A stretch of DNA of 64,000 nt from Alitta virens (lineage: Eukaryota; Annelida; Polychaeta; Phyllodocida; Nereididae), in the NCBI GenBank assembly GCA_932294295.1, contig OW028586.1, positions 11,094,290 through 11,158,289 of the forward strand, read 5' to 3'. Positions 53,251-63,340 of the stretch are shown one piece after another; position 1 is the first letter of the stretch; the number at the start of each line of letters is the position of its first letter. The translations under genes and the position numbers were made by a program. A model generated the notes under the pieces. That model made no database searches. It was not told the DNA's origin and saw only the letters and a list, made by a program, of their open reading frames with translations.

Positions 53251-53252
53251 AC
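53203..53252. repeat. (CA)n run at LINE 3' end
   Basis: ACACACAC with some CGC variants, directly after the LINE 3' part and before BEL coding sequence. Confidence 0.85.
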
Positions 53253-53253
53253 A

Positions 53254-53621
53254 CACTCAAGAGTTATGGCGACTTGGGCTTAGTTGGGATGACATCATTC
53301 CAAGAGAGGTGGAAGAGTTGGTAGAATGAGTTACAGGATGTCAAGTTTACGAATCTCTTGGTTTCATGGCTGTACCTCTGACATGAATTTAGAATTACTT
53401 GTCTTCTGTGATGCTTTGAAGTCTGGATTTGCTGCAGTCACATACCTGAGGATGTTGGGAGATGAAGTTGTGCAGAATTCCTTCTTGGCTTCCAAGTCAC
53501 ATGTTACTCCTGCTAAACAGGTGTTAACCAGCTTCAGTTCCGGGAGCAGTGATGGCAGTCAGACTGTCACACTCTTTGGCTAAAGATTATAGCAGTGAAG
53601 ACGATAGTGTTCTTATAAGTG
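53254..53621 (+). pseudogene. BEL/Pao retrotransposon RNase H region, left part
   Basis: ELWRLGLSWDDIIP, LSSLRISWFHGC-like, LELLVFCDALKSGFAAVTYL, SFLASKSHVTPAKQ and VRLSHSLAKDY follow in order with frame changes. They match the RT-to-RNase H connection and RNase H of BEL elements (FSDAS and VASKTRVAP boxes). It is interrupted at 53622 by the THAP/DDE element and resumes at 56062. Confidence 0.75.
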
Positions 53622-54095
53622 AGATCGTAAAGTCTGCGCTGCCATCTTGTGTCCTCAGAGGTCAAAGATCAAGTGGGATAAACAAACCCACGTGCGCCGT
53701 CGGCTGCACTGCTACAAGTGCTTGTTTGTCACCTATTTTTGGACTATGTAGATCATATGCAGTTATCACGCAAGATTAGCTGTCTCAGATTGATACCAAC
53801 ATCTTCTACATGAAGTCTCAACATACAAAGGTATTTCTGATGTTACAATTTCACCATTAATGAAGTAAATATCTAAGATCAGATCAACTCTGCTAGTTGA
53901 CATGCTGGTCATGAGTATTTTGGTCACATGGACTACATTTACATTTATGGTAATGCATGAAATCTTGTTTTTGTTTTTTTTAACATCAATTTGCATAAGG
54001 TTTTAAGGTTGTTCGATATTACTTTTATGAATCTGATTCACGAATTAGCAATAAATGCCCCCTCCCCTGTACACTTTTTTTTTTTTTTTTCAGTG

Positions 54096-55602
54096 ATGTA
54101 CAGGCCTATTGTAAGGATTAACTTCAAAATGCTCAAGACACAGTGTGCATTTGTGGGATGTCATAATGGATCATACAGATTAGAAAAATGGAAACAACAA
54201 TTCTGTGATTTACATGACATAAACAAAGGTTGTGGCTCTTGTACCTGTGATGCGCCATTTGAACTGTTCCCATTTCCCACAGAAAGACAAGACCCAGCAA
54301 AGAGAAAAATGTGGATCAAACAAGTCAATAGGACAGACCCAATATCCCATAAAAATTGGCAACCGTCAAAGTATGAAAAAATCTGCTCTGAACATTTCAT
54401 GGACAGGAAGCCCACTGAAAAAAATCCCCACCCAACAGAAAACTTGGGGTACAATATTGCTAAACCAGTTAAAGCACGGCGTAAAATCATCAAATTCAGC
54501 CCAACGAAAAAGCAGAAGAAGACTGCTCCTGAGCCCAATTCCTTCAAAGAAGTTGAACATGAGCCTTTGTCAAAGAAAGCAAGGACAGATTCTGAGTCAC
54601 AATTCAAAAGTGATCAAGTCCCCAGTGATGGGCACACCGACTCCTGAACAATCTGAAAAACCAAAAACTGTAAAACCAAAGATGTGTCATATGCTGTTAA
54701 AATCAGATAAGGATGTCAAGTATTATACAGGGATTTCCGACATGGCTGTGTGGGATCTGTGGGATTATGTGAAGGAGAAATTTAAGCACATGACATACTG
54801 GCATGGTACAACAAAAGAACAGGCAAGACAACAGAAGCAGCCACAAAGAAAATCACCAAAAGAAAAAAATGGGCAGAGCAAGAAAACTCCACCAGAGGGT
54901 GAAATGTTGATGACCCTGATGAAACTTTGACTTGGGTTACAAAACAAGGATTTGGCGGATATATTTCAGGTGCCATGTGCAACAGTTTCATCTATCTTTG
55001 GCACATGGGTAAAGGTATTAGCAGGTGTACTGAAAGACACCATTACACTGCCACCTTCCTTTACCATTAAAGCTAACTTGCCAGATGTCTTCCAAAGGTC
55101 CAGGTACTGCAATGTCCGGAATATACTTGACTGCACTGAAATTTTCATTGAAAGGCCTAGAAATCTAAACTTGCAAGCTGCTACTTGGTCCGACTACAAA
55201 AAGCACAACACTATTAAGGTGCTAGTAGTCATAACCCCTCGAGGAAGAATTGCCTTTCTTTCTGATGCTTGGGGTAGATGAGCACCCGATGTATACATTA
55301 CATGCAACAGTGGGTTTCTGGATCTTGTAGAGCCCTAGGATACCTACATGGCAGACAGAGGCTTCCCAATTGCTTCTGATCTCTTAGAAAGAAGGGCCGA
55401 ACTTGTCATACCCCCAGGTGCCAGAGGCAATGATCAAATGACACCCCGAGATGTTGAGAAGACCAAAGTGACAGCAAATTTAAAGATCCATGTGGAAAGA
55501 GCAATTGGTCGTTTAAAAATTTACAAGATTTTTACTGGAATACTTCCATACACACTTCTGCCACTGGTAGATGATATGCTGATTTGCTGTGCGTCTTTGT
55601 AA
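54096..55602 (+). pseudogene. THAP-DDE transposase, broken
   Basis: The ATG at 54096 follows T18CAG, so a leader intron is possible. The N-terminal zinc finger has CAFVGC near 54150, then FELFPFPTE, MWIKQVNRTDP and EKICSEHF, the C2CH spacing and C-terminal pattern of a THAP domain. A basic linker follows. After a frame change near 54640 comes a helical region, and after a stop near 54930 the catalytic core: ILDCTEIFIERP (first Asp), WSDYKKHNTIKVLVVITPRG, then MADRGFPI (second Asp) and HVERAIGRLKIYKI (Glu). Stops at 54928, 55279 and 55337 make it inactive. The enzyme would bind the terminal repeats through the THAP finger and cut the DNA. Confidence 0.85.
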
Positions 55603-55619
55603 CCTCCAAAACCCATTAG

Positions 55620-55925
55620 TTAAATAACAAGGAATAAATCTTTGATTGAATCTAAGCATAGGACAGCAGCTTCTTCATGTGGTCCCTTCTGAACTGCTAT
55701 TTCCTCAGGTGTTGGTAACAATGGGTACTTCAATTCCCATGAAACATATGCTCTGGCAGCTAGGACTTTCTTATAGGCCCTGTCAACTGTAGCCCATGTT
55801 TTCTTAAGAAACTTTTCAAAAGCTATCAATGTCCACCTTTCCACCAGTTCTAGTGTCAAATCTTCATCACACATGATTGCTGCATATGTAGCAACAAATG
55901 ATAATACACAGCTGGTAAATAACAC
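55620..55925 (-). CDS. Second, convergent frame of the ISL2EU-like element
   Basis: A 101-codon frame ends 18 bases from the transposase stop and runs toward it. The sequence is helical (TLELVERWTLIAFEKFLKKT, then AYKKVLAARAYVSWELKYPL). ISL2EU elements often carry a second protein with a YqaJ-type nuclease domain, but I cannot see its catalytic residues here, so this would be a C-terminal remnant or another accessory protein. Confidence 0.35.
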   Translation of the reverse strand: MLFTSCVLSFVATYAAIMCDEDLTLELVERWTLIAFEKFLKKTWATVDRAYKKVLAARAYVSWELKYPLLPTPEEIAVQKGPHEEAAVLCLDSIKDLFLVI

Positions 55926-56061
55926 TTATCTGCTCAAAAGAAGGGTTAAAAACGTGAAACACTAGAAAGTATGTACGTGATGCGGCAATGGCGAGGGTTT
56001 GTTTATCCCACTTGACCTTTGACCTCTGAGGCCACAGCGTCACCCCACCACTTTACGATCT

Positions 56062-56440
56062 GGCTTATCAGATGCTATTACCATGCTGCAGTACATTACA
56101 GGAGATGACAGATATTTTTTGTGAATAGGAGACCTGCATTCAGAGAATCCACAGACCAACTCCAATGGAAATATTTGCCTTCAAACATGAATCCTGCAGA
56201 TGATGCTACAAGAGGATTACCTGCTCAGATAATTGTCGCCCCAACAGATGGATTCATGGTCCAGCATTTCATTGGCAGAATGAAGATCGCTGGCCACTGC
56301 AACCTGAGATTGCTCCTCAGAAGGATTCAGATGATGAGTTATGCCATACTGTTGGGGTCAGTACTGATGACCACTGGTGATACGAGAGACAAGAATGATT
56401 TCTGTATCCATGGTATCTGTCATGTTACTAGTACGTGTTA
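56062..56440 (+). pseudogene. BEL/Pao RNase H region, right part
   Basis: LSDAITMLQYITGDDRYF is followed in another frame by RESTDQLQWKYLPSNMNPAD and DATRGLP. These are the consecutive BEL motifs (W-x-D-S-x-x-VL.YI, then the NPADxxTRGL box) that should follow the part ending at 53621. Confidence 0.75.
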
Positions 56441-58140
56441 ATGATCATTTTAGGGTAGAAGGTTGAGCGAGTAGCAATTGTAAATTAAAATGAACAACAA
56501 TGCTAAAACTGTTGAAAAACTGATTAATTTGTGGTTATTTTCAATTAATGATGTCTTGAATATTTGTAGATTATCATGAAATTCAATTTAATAAATCACT
56601 AAAGTGATGACAATAAGTAACCAAAAAGTATTATCAAATGAATAACCAAATTAAGTAATTAAATCAAAGTCACTCAAAAGACTTTAACACGTTGATGGTC
56701 TGCCGTTACCCTGATATATATTGTTGTAGTGTCTTGTAGACTGTAAATCATCACATGAATAAAGTCCTTGATCTATAAAGTTGTAATTACTTGCAAATTG
56801 TAGGTAATCATATAAATAAATTCTGGCTTATCTGGCTGAACGGTGTCTTGCAGGTATATCAGAGTGACTGTATATGTAGCTTACTTCAAAGCAATCCAGT
56901 AGGTGAGCTGTAAAATTAGTATTATTGCATCATAATGTGCACCAAACCATGTGTCATTATATTAATTAACATGTGACAATAATATATAACATAATATTTA
57001 ATTATTGCTTCTTGAATTAACTAATAAATTTCAAATTATCAAATATTTTGACATCTGTGACCTTTACAACTATCAAAGTTTCAGTAAACACTCTACCTTA
57101 GACACTGCTAATTTCTTTTACTGAGCTTATAAAAATAACATTGCTATTCCAATTAGCAAGTCTAAATTAAGTCTGCTACCTTAAGACTGCTTAAGACTTT
57201 AAATACATTGAAATTTAGTTACAACTTAAATTATATATAGAAACACCAAATATGCTGTAAATGCACATAACTAATACTTTTAACAATTGTGAAATATTTT
57301 AAAGAGTCACTTACATGGTGATATAACTCGAAAAACTAAAGGTTCACTTGAAATGAAGGAGTGCCAACTAAGCTCCTTTCCCTTCAAAGGCTGTGATCAA
57401 AGTGCACTGAACAGGTGCTTGTTATGCTTGACTAAACAATGAAAGTGGACTAATAACTAGGTGGCCCCACTCATAAGAGCTTATAGCTAGTGGCTCCATC
57501 ATTTGTATAAAACTACACTATCTTGACTCTGACAGTATCATTGATCCGAAGAAGTTCTTGTTATCATTTAAGTTGTTACGTCACACGGCATGGGTTCTGC
57601 AAGCTGTATGAAATTTCCTTGCCAGAGCACACGATAGCTTCCTTACAACCATGTTTCTGGCCAGTAAAGTGTCGCCAAATGGTAAAGAAGACAATTAATG
57701 ATTGCAGTTGTTCCCCTAATGGCTGATCTTCCATGACAATGCATCTCAGGCTTCACCAGACCTTTTGAGTGTGAACCACCATGCACTGGCAGTACAGTAT
57801 CTGATACTAGGTATTTCTAAGATACTGAACAAATTCAATAACTAATTGCAAAACTAGGGTTTTTTTTTTTTAAATTCAATAACTATCCTTTGTAAGGTGC
57901 TGGGTTTAGAGAGCAAGATTTGGTGTGCCTAGAATGATCCAGAATCTATTTAAATCATTGTTTTAACTGGAAAAAAAATTATTTTAAAGGTCTGACTCGC
58001 ATTATCTAATCAATTCATTTGCCAAAACAGAACAGTGCGTGGTTTTTTATAAAATATTTTTTGTGAACAAGGAAGCTTTGACTTTAAAATTTCTGATAAC
58101 TGCTATCTTCATGATAATTATGAGGTTGCAGTTAAACAAA
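56441..58140. other. AT-rich intergenic DNA, no gene seen
   Basis: No exon, repeat border or RNA gene could be supported. Several ATAAATC/TAATTAATT-rich stretches. A TATATAAGAAG word at 58155 might belong to the promoter of the next gene but is nearly 400 bases from its start codon. Confidence 0.45.
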
Positions 58141-58540
58141 CCAGGTGGTCAGTATATAAGAAGCAATGGGGAATTCACGAGCAAGATGTTGCAATGCATG
58201 GCATAAGACAGCTAGGTGTCCCAACTTCAGGACAGTTTTGAATCGTGGACTGTGCTTTGAAGCAGGATATTTTAGCAGGATATTCATATATTGATTGCAG
58301 TATCAATGAAACAAATGATATCAATTAAGAATGGTGCTGAGTTCCGCTTTCCTCATTTGGATTAATGCACATTATTATGTCTGTGTATCTGTGGTTCTGC
58401 TGCCATTGTCCCATAAGTGTGCAGATAACTGTGCAGTTGACTGAATACTGATTCACACTTGTCAAGCATGCGCAGTCTGTCCATTAAATAGACTCATACT
58501 TGTCAAGCAGATTGACATCAGTCAAGAGACCTTATCCACC

Positions 58541-60143
58541 ATGACCTTGATATTCATAACCTGGTTGGTGTTCATGGCCAGCCAAGGTAAGCTTCTCTCA
58601 ATGCAAAAACTACTCTGACAAACAGCTAGACAGAAAGACAGACAGCTGGACAGCTGGACAGCTGGACAGACAGAAAATTGTATATTCTTTTTTTTTTACA
58701 TTCATAACATAGTGTTTACAATTAAATGTTTCAATAATATTGTAGAATATGTCAGCATAACGAATTCACTATACATAAGAGAAAAAAAATGGGGAGACTC
58801 TCCGAAGGCACCAATGTACAGCTGCTAGACAATTGTTTACCCTTGTGGGCTGATGTCACCCATTTGTCTCAATTTATGTAGCAAAATCACTTAATGAATA
58901 ATTCTGATTTATTCTATTGGTTGCATAACATAAACATTTTCTTAAGTGCATGTTTCGTTATATTTAATAATAAAAAAAAATGTCTTAGTATAACATGAAA
59001 TACCGTTGATGCTGTGAAAAAAACATTTTTTATCTTTAATACTAATATGAAAGTTATTATATGCTATTGGAATTCGGTACCTTATGGAAGTTTTAACAAA
59101 AGAATGTCTGAGAAGAGGAATTATTATTTCCAAATCTTGTTTGAACTAAGTGATGCCTGGAGTTTTAGTTAAAGTTTGAAGAAAATAAGAGGGTAATTTA
59201 TTATTAACATATTTATAATAGAACTTGTGGTCATGCACATAGGTCTTGAATCTTTAAAAGTTCTAAATTCTTAAAGATGGGCTCAGTGTGAGCATTATAC
59301 TGCATTTTCATGACAACCCTTACTGCCCTCCTTTGCATTTTTTGTATTTTTTTGTACTCTGAACCCCAAACAAGTAACCTGTAATTTAGATATGGCATTA
59401 TTAAAGACTTATAAATTGTCAAGAGAGTAAAGCTTGGTAAGAAATGCTTGAATGTGTTCATTACTGCCATGACTTTTTATATTTTACATGAAATTTTCAA
59501 AATATGCCCTTTCCAGTTCAAATGCTTATCCTCTAGATTACTATCATCATCTAGATTAGACAATTTATTTAAAGTTTCAGAGACAGTCGTCTCCTCAGCA
59601 TAACAAGAATATTCTTTCAAAAAAAGAATAGATACCTGGTGTTGTGTGTAGAATGCCAGCAGCACTAGGCCTACAAACACTTTTAAAATTAATACATCCA
59701 CCTCCCTGCCTACACTGCCTATGCTGCTGCGTTGACAAATATTTTGTCAAAACTCAGAGGGTTCGTTCGCTTAAATATACCTGGTCTGTCATAGAACATA
59801 GTATGATAGTTCAATACTTGATAAAAGCCTAGGCCCAGGTATACAAATTAGGGTAGAATAAATTAATAGCTGATGTGACTGACGTGAAATCTACACTATA
59901 TTTGATTGGAGTGGACCATCATTTCATTTAATGGGATTTTATAGTTCATCAAGGAGGGTTTCGAAGTCTACTGTGGACGTTCATAATTCATTATAGGATA
60001 CATCTCTCATGTTGCAGTTGTGGGCAGCTATACCCCTGAGTCAACACTGGATGATATGGCTGGTGTCACTGATGCCCTGCAGCAGAATTCATTTGACAAG
60101 ACAGTTTCAGAAATTAACTCAACATTAACCACAAAAAATGCAG
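58541..60143 (+). CDS. 5' exons of a secreted-protein gene
   Basis: Exon 1, 58541-58586, encodes MTLIFITWLVFMASQ, a compact signal peptide, and ends with donor GTAAGC in phase 1. Exon 2, 60018-60143, follows acceptor TTGCAG in the matching phase and encodes VVGSYTPESTLDDMAGVTDA and QNSFDKTVSEINSTLTTKNA, ending at GTCAGA, again phase 1. The mature N-terminus is Ser/Thr-rich with one N-glycosylation site (NST). The family is not recognised and no further exon is found before the window end. Signal-plus-phase-1 exons are common in extracellular modular proteins. The 1.4-kb intron contains LINE debris on the opposite strand. Confidence 0.55.
58625..58675. repeat. ACAGCTGG minisatellite
   Basis: Tandem copies of GACAGCTG/GACAGAAA words in the first intron of the secreted-protein gene. 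Confidence 0.75.
58942..59480 (-). pseudogene. LINE reverse transcriptase C-terminal fragment
   Basis: On the minus strand FLPSFTLLTIYKSLIMPYLN, YRLLVWGSEY, IQKMQRRAVRVV, HTEPIFKNLELLKIQDL and then, after a stop, IPLLRHSFVKTSIRYRIP give the usual post-RT thumb region of CR1/L2-type LINEs. The polymerase core is missing or unrecognisable. Confidence 0.65.
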
Positions 60144-60229
60144 GTCAGAGTATTTTTAGCACACTAAGATCCATAAAAAATGACCAATTGTTTTTTGGGA
60201 CATAATTTGCCATATAAATGGCATAGAGC

Positions 60230-60480
60230 AGCCCAAAATGACCAGTAGCAACAACCAAATAACCAAAATTTTGCTATATTCTCCACGATAACTTCTGCTG
60301 CTTTTCTGCAACCTTCAACAGGAAGCCATAATGAAGAGATAATGGCAAAAAATTATCATTGGAAATAGGAAACTTGAATTGGTACTAAGAGGGCTTTTTA
60401 TGGGAAAGAAAGTGGGGGTTTGACTTACTATAGTAACATTTCTGTCCATATTGTGCTACCCCAAGCTTTTAATGATAAAA
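60230..60480 (+). repeat. Diverged member of the 6486/6991 repeat family
   Basis: It shares the order CTGTTGCTTCTCTG-like, AGCCATAATGA and, further on, ACATTTCTGTCCATATTGTGCT with 6560-6750. This is the third copy in the window. Confidence 0.45.
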
Positions 60481-60625
60481 TATGACTGCAAAAAACAAAT
60501 AAACATTCAGTATGGATCCTATTTTAAGCCGTTTCTCAGACATTAGTCGACCTATTAGCCAAAGTGGATGATTCCAAAGCGATGACCAGTTGACATATTA
60601 TCTGCCACATACAGTAAAATTAGGG

Positions 60626-60798
60626 TGGGTGGGTGGATTTAGGGCTTTACGTCCTGTATTTCTGCACCAGTTGGGCTAATTAGGACAGGCAGAGACCATG
60701 GCAATGAGACGAAGGATGAAACAGCCATCCAACTTAGGCTCGACAGGGACCCAGCGGTTGGAAGCCCAGAGCGCTACCTCTGAGCTAGGCCCCCGCCC
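60626..60798 (-). mobile_element. tRNA-derived SINE with 14-bp target duplication
   Basis: Same family as 21455-21621, in reverse. On the minus strand it starts with a GGGCGGGGGCCTAGCTCAG-like head (A box), has a GTCGAGCC B-box relic, and ends TAAATCCACCCACCC. CAGTAAAATTAGGG flanks it at 60612-60625 and 60799-60812. The perfect 14-bp duplication indicates a fairly recent insertion. Confidence 0.9.
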
Positions 60799-60812
60799 CA
60801 GTAAAATTAGGG

Positions 60813-62160
60813 AAAACTACAAGATATTTTTTAAATAACAGCATTTTCAGACACTAATTTATTTCGACTAGCTTGCTATTTATATTTTTTCTTTTTTTTT
60901 TTCACCTGGATGTAAAAGACAAAGCCAATGTTACACTTCGCTGCTGACAATGACCTTGGCTATTTGCAAATGTCTGCTTTTGTAATGATACTGCAAAGAT
61001 TTTAAATTACGCACTTCTATTGTTAAATCCACAATTAAAAATTATAACTCTGTTAGAAATTGTAGTTTGATATGTTTAAAAGACACTTAAGGCATTGCTG
61101 TACACTGTAAAAAGTTGACATAGCTCAATTGAAATCAGTGGGATGGTTGCTCAAATTAAATTGGGTTTTGGTAACCTTAAACTTTCATGATAACTTATTA
61201 ATTCAAGTTATGTTAATTTCACAATGTCTGCAGGTTGAAACTGTTGAATATCTCACAACAGACAAATTATAAATTTTGACTTAAATACTTAAGATGTGGT
61301 AATCAACAAATCAGTATATATGTGTATCAAATACCCTAGTACCAAATAATAATTAAAAAAATTTAAACTCATCTGACACCTTCTCTTATACATGGCCCCA
61401 GTGGGTTTTGAACCTACAACCTACCTACCTGCCTAAGAACTTATGCTATACTCCAACACCCTAACCTACTTTGCCACCCAGCCACATGGGGTTTATGACT
61501 TGTCTTGGCATGATGATCGATACAGATAATAATGGCAAAGCTGTCCCCTACCTTAATTAAACGATTTGTCACAATCAAGCCTGAATTCCATTTTGTGATT
61601 ATAAAAGAAGCCCCTAATATAGGACTGATATGCCATATTTTGGAGAATAAATGCTTAAAGAATTATGATTATTTTATAAAACTTATCCTCCCCACACTGG
61701 GATCAAGGATGACAAAACTTTGCCAAAAGGACTTGAACCCACTACCTCCACATCAAAAGGCAGGAGTTTAACTAAATGGACTATCCGGCCCTTGCTCATT
61801 GCACTATACATGCAGTATTGACACTACTACCAATGATTATTCCAAGCTATATAATTAATCTAAATCAAACAAAACACTTCCATGGCATAATGAAACGGAA
61901 AATGTCCCCTCCGGGAATAGAACATCGGTTCTCTAGCTATTGAAAATGGTCTAACATGGTTTTAATTTGTCAAATGCCTTTTGGCAGGGCTCATCTTAGA
62001 CAAACTTCTCGTTTTTCTTGAGAAGATTAGTAAGAGGCAAAGCTACATCTGCAAAGTTTTTTTTGCATAAATTACAGTAGTATTTTACCATTCCCAAAAA
62101 TCGCCTCAAAGCTTTCTTTAAAAGTCTTGACCAGACACAATGATATCCTTAATTTCTAAA
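60813..62160. other. Non-coding DNA with tRNA-like fragments
   Basis: On the minus strand 61391-61500 shows GTGGCTGGGTGGC and GTAGGTTCAAAACCC, and 61725-61795 shows GGGCCGGATAGTCC and GTGGGTTCAAGTCC. Both look like tRNA-derived sequence with A- and B-box parts. Neither folds into a proper tRNA by eye, so they are probably SINE heads or tRNA pseudogenes. No exon is supported. Confidence 0.35.
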
Positions 62161-62164
62161 TCAA

Positions 62165-63115
62165 AAAACTTTTAACATCTGCTCTTATCCAATGCCATTT
62201 TGACTACACCTCAACTGCCTGGTTCTTTAACCTCAATAAACAACTTGAAAGAAAACTTCAAATAGCCCAAAACAAAATGGTCAGATTCATTTTAAATCTT
62301 CATGCAAGATCACATATTGGGCAAACTGAACTCGATAGAGTTGGACTATGATCCGTCCAAGACAGACCCAGGCAGCTGATGCTACATCACATGTTTAATG
62401 TAGACAATGGCACTGTCTACACAGCCGTCCACTTCAGCTTCTTTACAGCCTTGACACTGCCCCACCACGTATGACCAGGAGTGAGCAAGTGTGGATGGCG
62501 AGTACCTACGGACATACGTAGAACATACATAGAATGCTCGCCGAGTGACTCCCGAGCGAGTTACGTAACTAATGTAAACAATTCACTCGTAGAACGTCCG
62601 CAAAAGTTTTAAACGTGTTTAAAGTTTTTTGCCCTCTCCACGTTTGGTCACGGGTGATTGACTACTACTCCGAGCATTCTATGTATAAGCCAGAGTTTCC
62701 GTAGACCGCTCGGCGAGTGAATCACGCATGGCCAAGGATGAGCAAGAGTAAACAAAATTTTCCCTAGCTAGTCAAACCTGTTTACAACACTATGCAATAT
62801 GGTTTCGGGTATATTATGTATCAAGGTGCTATGATTTGGAATTCTGTACCTGTTGAAGTAAAAGAAGTAGCTAAGTTTACAGATTTGCTAAGACTTAACA
62901 GTTCCTTGGAAAGTTGTAATTGTGGATCATGCATAGTCTGTCAGTAAGATAATTTATGATCATTGTAAAGTTCAGTCATAATCTCATTCTAATCATCTGT
63001 ATATATATTTTCATTTTGTTATTTTATCAGTCGGCTAAAAGCTTTATAGCTTATGTTTTACTGTTTGTTTTACACCTCCGACTATAAATAAAGTTTTATC
63101 TTATCTTATCTAATA
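62165..63115 (+). pseudogene. LINE C-terminal fragment with (TTATC)n tail
   Basis: CHFDYTSTAWF, LERKLQIAQNKMVRFILNL, HARSHIGQTELDRVGL, then RPRQLMLHHMFN, and after an insertion KQNFP and YQGAMIWNSVPVEVKEV. This is the conserved end of a CR1/L2-type ORF2. A polyadenylation-like AATAAAG and a TTATC repeat tail at about 63087-63115 end it. Stops at 62349 and 62471 make it inactive. A 249-bp MITE lies within (62490-62738). Confidence 0.75.
62490..62738. mobile_element. 249-bp MITE with 8-bp target duplication
   Basis: TGAGCAAG flanks the insert at 62482-62489 and 62739-62746. Deleting it rejoins the LINE frame. Inside, CATAGAATGCTCG on the left faces CGAGCATTCTATG on the right, and CGGCGAGTGA words recur. 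An 8-bp duplication is typical of hAT-type transposition. The element is GC-richer than its host. Confidence 0.75.
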
Positions 63116-63340
63116 TATATGTGATAAGAATCAACAAAACTGGTTAAATAAACCAAATATAGTTGTAAGGTCAGCTAATGTTCGGTTCTTTCTTGAAGGC
63201 TAACAAAACAAGTCAAAATAATTAGATGACAAATATTTATATTAGGATTGATAAGTTACTGGAGGTAACAAATGCAAAAGCAAATTATGATAAGACAACT
63301 TGAATATCATTTCTAAATAACAGTTAATGTTTAGTCGTAC

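Larger units (their letters stand above)
53622..56061 (+). mobile_element. ISL2EU-like DNA transposon (THAP + DDE), 2.44 kb
   Basis: Inverted ends AGATCGTAAAG face each other at 53622 and 56061. The similarity continues for about 80 bp, including CAAGTGGGATAAACAAACCC on the left and the complementary block on the right. Inside are a THAP-zinc-finger/DDE_Tnp_4-type transposase on plus and a second frame on minus, the two-gene convergent layout of ISL2EU elements. Its insertion splits a BEL coding region. Confidence 0.8.

Noticed and set aside
53326..53779. Independent small host genes
   Set aside because: Their translations match consecutive BEL RNase H motifs and continue across the transposon at 56062.
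59477..59701. LINE RT catalytic box (YAEETT) upstream of the 58942-59480 fragment
   Set aside because: It resembles a YADD box only loosely and the flanking residues do not follow the RT pattern, so the fragment was limited to the recognisable C-terminal part.
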